Assembly: GCF_000003815.2 (NCBI RefSeq)
Contig: NC_049986.1
Location: forward strand, 7,915,014 to 7,979,013
DNA length: 64,000 bases
Origin: Branchiostoma floridae
Taxonomy: Eukaryota > Chordata > Leptocardii > Amphioxiformes > Branchiostomatidae
Direction: 5' to 3'
Numbering within the stretch: position 1 is the first letter of the stretch; every line of letters begins with the position of its first letter. The notes beneath the pieces were generated by a model that was given only the letters and a program-made list of their open reading frames with translations, was not told the DNA's origin and ran no database searches. Positions 58,998 to 64,000 of this stretch are shown in pieces. Made by a program: the position numbers and the translations under genes.

Positions 58998-59797
58998 CCT
59001 GGTCATAGCCCTGGTCATAGCCTTGGTTCATAGCCTTGGTCATACCTTGGCCATACCTTGGCCATACGTTGGTCATACCTTGGCCATACCTTGGTCATAC
59101 CTTGGCCATACCTTGGTCATACCTTGGCCATACCTTGGTCATACCTTGGTCATACCTTGGTCATACCTTGGTCATACCTTGGTCATACCTTGGCCATACC
59201 TCGGTCATACCTTGGCGATACGTTGGTCATACCTTGGTCATACTTTGGTCATACCTTGGACATACCTTGGCCATACCTTGGCCATACCTTGGCCATACCT
59301 TGGTCATACCTTGGTCATACCTTGGCCATGCCTTGACCATACCTTGGTCATACCTTGGTCATACCTTGGTCATACCTTGGCCATACCTTGGACATACCTT
59401 GGTCATGCCTTGGTCATACCTTGGTCATACCTTGGTCATACCTTTGTCATACCTTCGCTATACCTTGGTCTTGCCTTGGTCATACCTTGGCCATACCTTG
59501 GTCATACCTTGGCCAAACCTTGGCCATACCTTGGTCATACCTTGGTCATACCTTGGTCATACGTTGGTCATACCTTGGTCATACCTTGGCCATACCTTGG
59601 CCATACGTTTGTCATACCTTGGCCATACCTTGATCATAGCTTGGCCATACCTTGGCCATACCTTGGTCATGACTTGGCCATACCTTGGTCATACCTTGGT
59701 CATACCTTGGTCATACCTAGGTCATACCTTGGCCATACATTGGCCGTTCCTTGGTCATACCTTGGCCATACCTTGGCCATACGTGGTCATACCTTTT
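58998..59797. repeat. 11-bp satellite array 2
   Basis: Same unit and orientation as array 1. The first units are irregular (CCTGGTCATAGCC). Ends at a unit shortened to ACGTGGTCAT followed by a T run. 59798-60120 contains no plus-strand gene. Confidence 0.95.
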
Positions 59798-59891
59798 TTG
59801 CAATCACAACACCTATTAAAGCACAAGGATGATAAAAGTACGGTTGGCTGACCCGTCAGATCTATGGTAAAAGCATGCTCACATAAATGTC

Positions 59892-59897
59892 TTTATT
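59892..59897 (-). terminator. Poly(A) signal of the minus-strand receptor tail
   Basis: TTTATT on the plus strand (AATAAA on minus), about 225 bases beyond the stop at 60121. Confidence 0.45.
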
Positions 59898-60120
59898 GCT
59901 GTCTTGACAGCAGTTGAGTAGCTTACAGAAATATTACAATCAGTTATTTGACCAAATTCATCGTCAGTTTCTTTTAGCTAATAAATCTTACAGTTTTTGG
60001 TCAACACTGATACTCTTTGACATTGTGCGAGCTCGGAAAAGTCACGTAAAATTGATTATTATCAGCTGGATGTGTTAGTCTGCTTTCCTGTCCCCTCTCC
60101 TCTTGATGTTCTTTAACATC

Positions 60121-61194
60121 TTACGTGTTAGGAACCTTCACATAAGCGTGATCTAAACTGTTGTTTTCATTGACCGAAACAATGACCGGGTCTGGCCCTT
60201 TATCGTTACGATGTTTTGTATCTATGTCCTGATCTTCAGCATTTTCAGTCCCAGGAAACGTCATATAACCATGATCTGACATGTCACTACCACTTGCAGA
60301 CCTTGAGGGGGTGTCCTTGTCTTTGGTTTCGTTACGATGTTCTGTATCTTTGTCCTGATCTTCAGCATTTTCCGTCCCATGAAACGTCATATAACCATGA
60401 TCTGACATGTCACTATCTCTTGCAGACCTGGTGACGGTGTTCTTGTCTTTGGTTTCTCTCTCACATTGTATATTACCCTCCTTCGCATCGGCTTCTTGTT
60501 CTTTGCTAGCTTCAGGGAACGTCATATATTCTACATCTGACTCTTCCCCTCCTGTAGCGTTAGAAGAGCTGGCTGCAAGATTCTCGGTGTTCTTGTCGTT
60601 ATTATAACACCGAGACGATAGTTCTGTGGCTGTAGATAGCCCATTGGCCGAAGGTATCTGAGCTTCATTGCTGGTGACATTCCTTTCGTTGTCATAGTGT
60701 CCACATTATTGTGCGTTGATATGGAACGCTACCATGCTCGGAGTAAGTTTTGCTTTAGGGTGGCTGGAGGGAGTTCTTGTTTTGATCAAGTTATCCCTCT
60801 TGTGGCCACGACTTATGGTGCTTTTGGTGAGTGGTCTTAGCTGGGATCGTGCCTTGCAAGTTCTTGTCCACATCACTGGCGGAAAGTTGATCATTTTCAT
60901 AGTGTCCCTCAGCTTCGGCGTTTAAGGACTCGTCGTCATTGTCATAGCGGTGCGGGTCAGCCTCAGAGGAATGGTCTTCATTTTCGTGTGTCCACCCCTG
61001 TCTCCTCCTGTGTCTGAGAACTGGTAATCGTTCTCATCGTGTCCACCTCTGGCATCTGCGTCCGAGAGCTGTTCATCATTCTCATAGTGTCCACCCCTGT
61101 CTCCTCCTTTTGTGTCTGAAAACTGGTAATCGTTCTCATCGTGTCCACCTCCGGCATCTGCGTCCGAGAGCTGTTCATCATTACCTGCATGTAT
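60121..61194 (-). CDS. Receptor cytoplasmic tail, tyrosine-repeat 3' part (broken)
   Basis: Minus-strand continuation of the receptor at 63184-63693. The 60121-60705 frame is open for 195 codons to the stop after DHAYVKVPNT and carries GHYDNERN, CYNNDKN, VEYMTFPE and two SDMSDHGYMTF repeats inside a repeat of about 55 residues (ETKDKDTPSRSASGSDMSDH). Upstream, 61014-61194 gives GGHYENDEQLSDADA and DENDYQFSDT repeats after a possible acceptor ACATGCAG. Between them a one-base loss near 60988 turns HYENE into HTKMK, and stops at 60791-60793 and 60706-60708 interrupt. YxN is a Grb2-type and YMTF a YxxPhi-type motif. Either introns hide the breaks or this tail is a decaying copy. Confidence 0.5.
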
Positions 61195-61245
61195 GCAGGT
61201 ATGGTTTTCACGGGCGTGGGAAAATTTGGAAGCTGGAGATTTAGA

Positions 61246-61845
61246 GCGCTGTATCTCGAGAACGGATGGTGCGAGCACAACGATTTTTGGTACGTGGGTT
61301 GGGGGTGGTGGCCTGACACTCAGGTTTGATTTTGGGCCTCCTGGCGCTTGAACTTGACATTGCAGGTGGCATTTTTGGTGTTTTGGGGGCACTTTTGGCG
61401 CTGTGTGTCCGGAACGATACGCACCATTGCAACGATTTTTGGTGCATGGGTGGGAAGTTGTTGCCTGTTGCCTAGGATTGACTTTGGGCCTTTTCGCGTT
61501 TGAACTTGACGCGGCAGGTCGAATTTTGTGTCCGGGAGGGGTATTCCCGGAGTTATATCTTCTGAACGGTTGGTGCGGGCGCAATGATATTTGGCACATG
61601 TGTCGGCGGTGGCTGAATAATTCTCAGTTTTGATTTTGGCGCCCTTGGTGCTTGAACTTGACATTTTAGGTTACCTTTTGTGCGGGCACGGGGCGTGCGC
61701 TGTATCTCCGGAACGCAAGGTGCCATTGTGTTGCTATTTGGTACGTGAGTTGTTGGTGGTGTCGTGGTGGTGAGGTTTGATTTTGGGCCTCCTAGTGCTT
61801 GAACTTGATACTGTATAGGTTGACCCTGTTTTGGTGTGGTTGGGG
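61246..61845. repeat. Four tandem copies of a repeat of about 150 bp
   Basis: Copies start at about 61246, 61398, 61551 and 61697 (spacing 152, 153, 146). Each has GCTGTATCTCCGGAACG-like, ACGATTTTTGGTACGTGGGT-like, GTTTGATTTTGGGCCTCCT and GCTTGAACTTGACATT segments. It lies in the putative intron between the two receptor-tail exons. The minus-strand frames through it look accidental. Confidence 0.85.
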
Positions 61846-63183
61846 CATCCTCCCAATATCTGCTTGGTTCTGAAAACAGATTACGGTTGGGTGTAGAACC
61901 ATCATCTGGCCTGGGGCAACCTTCAATGTATCAGGTTACTTTGTATCCCCTGTCTTAGTGGCACTGACGGTTTGCCAGATGACGGGAGTGTACCAGATGA
62001 TATATCTGTTGGTCAGGTATATTTGGAGTTTGCTTATTACTCTTTGTGGTGTTTCTAGAGCTGTATAGTACTGAGTTTAAAGTTCTGGTACAAGTTCCTT
62101 TACCCTGTTGGCAATCATGGTTGAACTTGACCTTAAACAGAAGAAGATGCAATTTTCTAATGTGGAGGAGAACTGTATAGAGCGTGGGCATAAGAGAAAG
62201 GTATGTGTATGATTTGTCCTGTGTTTCTTTTTGTTTCTTTGGTAATGCCATTTCCAATTCCATACTGTATACGGGTAATTTGTAGTTTTGGGCTAGTCAT
62301 ATTCGCTTGGTTTTTGGGCCTGCTTAATCTATAGTACAGGCAGGGTTAAGTGGTGGAGGCTTAGCTTGGTTCTGTTTTAAATTCAGTATCGTTTGTTGCA
62401 TTTTGTCGCGGCAAATATATGATGAAATTCCCCTTCTAAGCAACTGCTCATTGGTTTGGGGGGATGTTTGCTGGGTGTTTGCTCTGACTACAACAGCTTC
62501 TGAAGTTTTCAAAGCTTCCATTGCCAGCAGCTTGCCATCTATAAATGGGATTGACAAGGACATTTTTCATAGTAAATTATGCTGTTAAATTTGGCTTAGA
62601 TACTACAGGAGATTTAGATTTGGGTTGGATGGATTGAATGAAAATATCATACCACCCTGGGGACTAACTGTTGCTGCTGCATCATGGGGGCCAGCACTAT
62701 TCATATTGTCTAATGTCTATGGAACTACTATAAAAGTATCATTGGTCAAATTATGCAAGTAACCTTCCGATGTCAAGTGAATAACACCCCAGAAATAAAT
62801 CTTTAATGAATATCATTGGAAGAACACAAACCAAGGAGATTTAGCAGCTGCATTAGGTCAGTACATTGAAATAGGAAGATATTAGTACTGAATATATCAT
62901 GTGACAGAGTAACTACATGTACATGGGCCATCTGAGACAAAAAAAAGGTTGCGTCTCAACAACTTCAAGGTACTGTGGTTGGTTACATACTTAAGAAATC
63001 CAAAATAAGTAATGTTCATCCATGTCCAAACTTACAAATTCAGAAAATGGAATTTCAGACTTTTGCATGGTGCACAACCAACAGGGTAAAAAGCTCATTT
63101 TTCCAACCACGTACCACAGACAAAAAGGCAAAAATACACAATAGGTCTACAGAAACCCAATACATTTCATGCAGGCCTGAGGT
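61846..63183. other. Putative intron of the receptor gene, no gene seen
   Basis: AT-rich, short ORFs only; none shows a recognisable domain or repeats matching the tails on either side. Confidence 0.6.
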
Positions 63184-63693
63184 CTACGAACTCTTGTTCT
63201 CATAGTGTCCACCACTGTCTCCTCCTGTGTCTGAAAACTGGTAATCGTTCTCATCGTGTCCACCTCCGGCATCTACGTCCGAGAGCTGGTCATCGTTCTC
63301 ATAGTGTCCACCTCTGTCTCCTCCTGTGTCTGAGAACTTGTAATCGTTCTCATAGTGTCCACCTCCGGCATCTGTGTCCGCAATCTGGTCTTCATTTTCG
63401 TAGTACCCACTGACACCTGTGTCTGCGACCGTGTCTGAAAACTGGTTGTCATCATTTCCGGAGCCTCCATCTTCTCCTCTATGTCCATTGTCCACCTGCC
63501 GTTTTCGTTGAAACGTGTAAACACAAGCGGCTATTGCTGCAATGATACTGATAGTAATGCAACCTCCACAGAAGGATGCCAGTCCAGCTAGTATAAGCTC
63601 TGTGGTAGACATAAGTCCCTGGGGAGGGCGATTTGGGGTATCCTTTTCAACGACATTGCCATCTAGTACATTCTTGTATGGGGGAGAATTTTT
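63184..63693 (-). CDS. Receptor transmembrane segment and start of tyrosine-repeat tail
   Basis: Minus-strand frame open from 63693 to the stop at 63184 (170 codons). It begins with a linker (SPPYKNVLDGNVVEKDTPN), then a hydrophobic span LILAGLASFCGGCITISIIA continuing IAACVYTF, a basic stop-transfer QRKRQ, and a cytoplasmic tail of acidic repeats: GYYENEDQIADTDAGG, GHYENDYKFSDTGG, GHYENDDQLSDVDAGG and a final GHYENKSS. This is the layout of a type I receptor whose ectodomain exons lie to the right of the window on the minus strand. The internal ATG at 63612 is not a likely start. How the tail joins 61194 is unclear: the best phase-compatible donor (AAGA-GTTCGT) is weak. Ectodomain and ligand unknown. 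Confidence 0.6.
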   Translation of the reverse strand, partial: KNSPPYKNVLDGNVVEKDTPNRPPQGLMSTTELILAGLASFCGGCITISIIAAIAACVYTFQRKRQVDNGHRGEDGGSGNDDNQFSDTVADTGVSGYYENEDQIADTDAGGGHYENDYKFSDTGGDRGGHYENDDQLSDVDAGGGHDENDYQFSDTGGDSGGHYENKSS

Positions 63694-63892
63694 TTAAATC
63701 AAGTTTGAAGTGGGATGATGTTGTGGGACAGGTCAACTCCTGCAAAAGGTTGATATGAAACAGTACATTTTTGCATAGGGATGAAGATGGATTAAAATAT
63801 ACTGTATTTTTTCCATGTCAGAGCAAATGTCGGCCTTTAACGTGCTCTCCCCCCTTGCAGCTTGCGCCTTCGGCCACGTCATTTGAGTGCAT

Positions 63893-64000
63893 TCAGCCGT
63901 CGGGCGATCCTTCCCGCGGTCGGGCTGGTACCTCGGGTGATACGGAATACACCGTGTTGTATTCTCTCTCTATATATATAAGAAAAACAGAGTCTGACCC
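63893..64000. mobile_element. Second copy of GC-rich MITE, cut by window edge
   Basis: CGGGCGATCCTTCCCGCGGTCG, GCTGGTACCTC and CGGAATACACCGTGTTGTAT are the reverse complement of the left part of the element at 8591. 63694-63892 shows no gene. Confidence 0.65.

Noticed and set aside
59023-59851. Similar frames of about 270 codons in the second satellite array
   Set aside because: Same satellite artefact.
60922-61599. 225-codon minus-strand frame ending in the tail repeats
   Set aside because: Its first half runs through the 150-bp tandem repeats and looks accidental; only the part from 61194 downward has tail-like repeats.

Overview
The window looks like genomic DNA of a cephalochordate (amphioxus, Branchiostoma-like). 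This is inferred from multi-exon genes with GT-AG introns and AATAAA signals, dense short inverted-repeat transposons, a PIH1D1 gene close to the vertebrate one, and a lineage-style expansion of secreted fibrinogen-domain (FReD, ficolin/FREP/tenascin-like) genes. No database could be searched, so species and orthology calls rest on recognition.

Positions 1-52200 hold a plus-strand tandem array of FReD units. Each complete unit has six exons with intron phases 0,1,0,1,1. Exon 1 gives a signal peptide, an N-glycosylation sequon and a Cys-Cys pair. Exon 2 is a glutamine-rich coiled coil of variable length. Exons 3-6 give a fibrinogen C-terminal domain of about 223 residues. Six units read as intact: 2122-4947, 5691-8423, 9384-11960, 28630-37754, 38901-42044 and 49546-52186. 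The rest are broken or remnant: 1034-1295, 12866-13447, 14500-17884, 20110-22782, 25412-26173, 26483-27950, 38321-38400 and 48712-48974. They show nearly every route of gene death: frameshift, nonsense, internal deletion, promoter-to-intron fusion, loss of a splice acceptor and transposon insertion. Exons 3 and 5 are almost identical between units. Exon 6, which carries the calcium and ligand-pocket segment, exon 1 and exon 2 vary. This fits birth-and-death evolution of secreted recognition proteins with a conserved scaffold.

The spacers are rich in MITE-like elements: inverted families at 12002, 13724 and 20544, a self-nested element at 23696-25299, foldback elements, Tigger-like elements at 48230 and 49102, and fragments of non-LTR retrotransposons. 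A small unrecognised three-exon membrane-protein gene lies at 45294-47149.

Positions 52420-59797 contain two arrays of one 11-bp satellite (unit ACCTTGGTCAT or ACCTTGGCCAT) flanking a retrotransposon end and most of a PIH1D1 gene. Three N gaps (369, 135 and exactly 100 bases) interrupt this stretch, so its order is the least secure in the window.

Positions 60121-63693 on the minus strand encode the transmembrane segment and a long tyrosine-repeat cytoplasmic tail of a receptor whose ectodomain lies beyond the right edge. The tail carries many YxN motifs (YEND, YDNE, YENE) and YMTF repeats. A short related-looking YEN repeat occurs on the plus strand at 783-959, beside the first FReD remnant. 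A physical link between secreted lectin-like genes and a phosphotyrosine-tailed receptor is suggestive but unproven.
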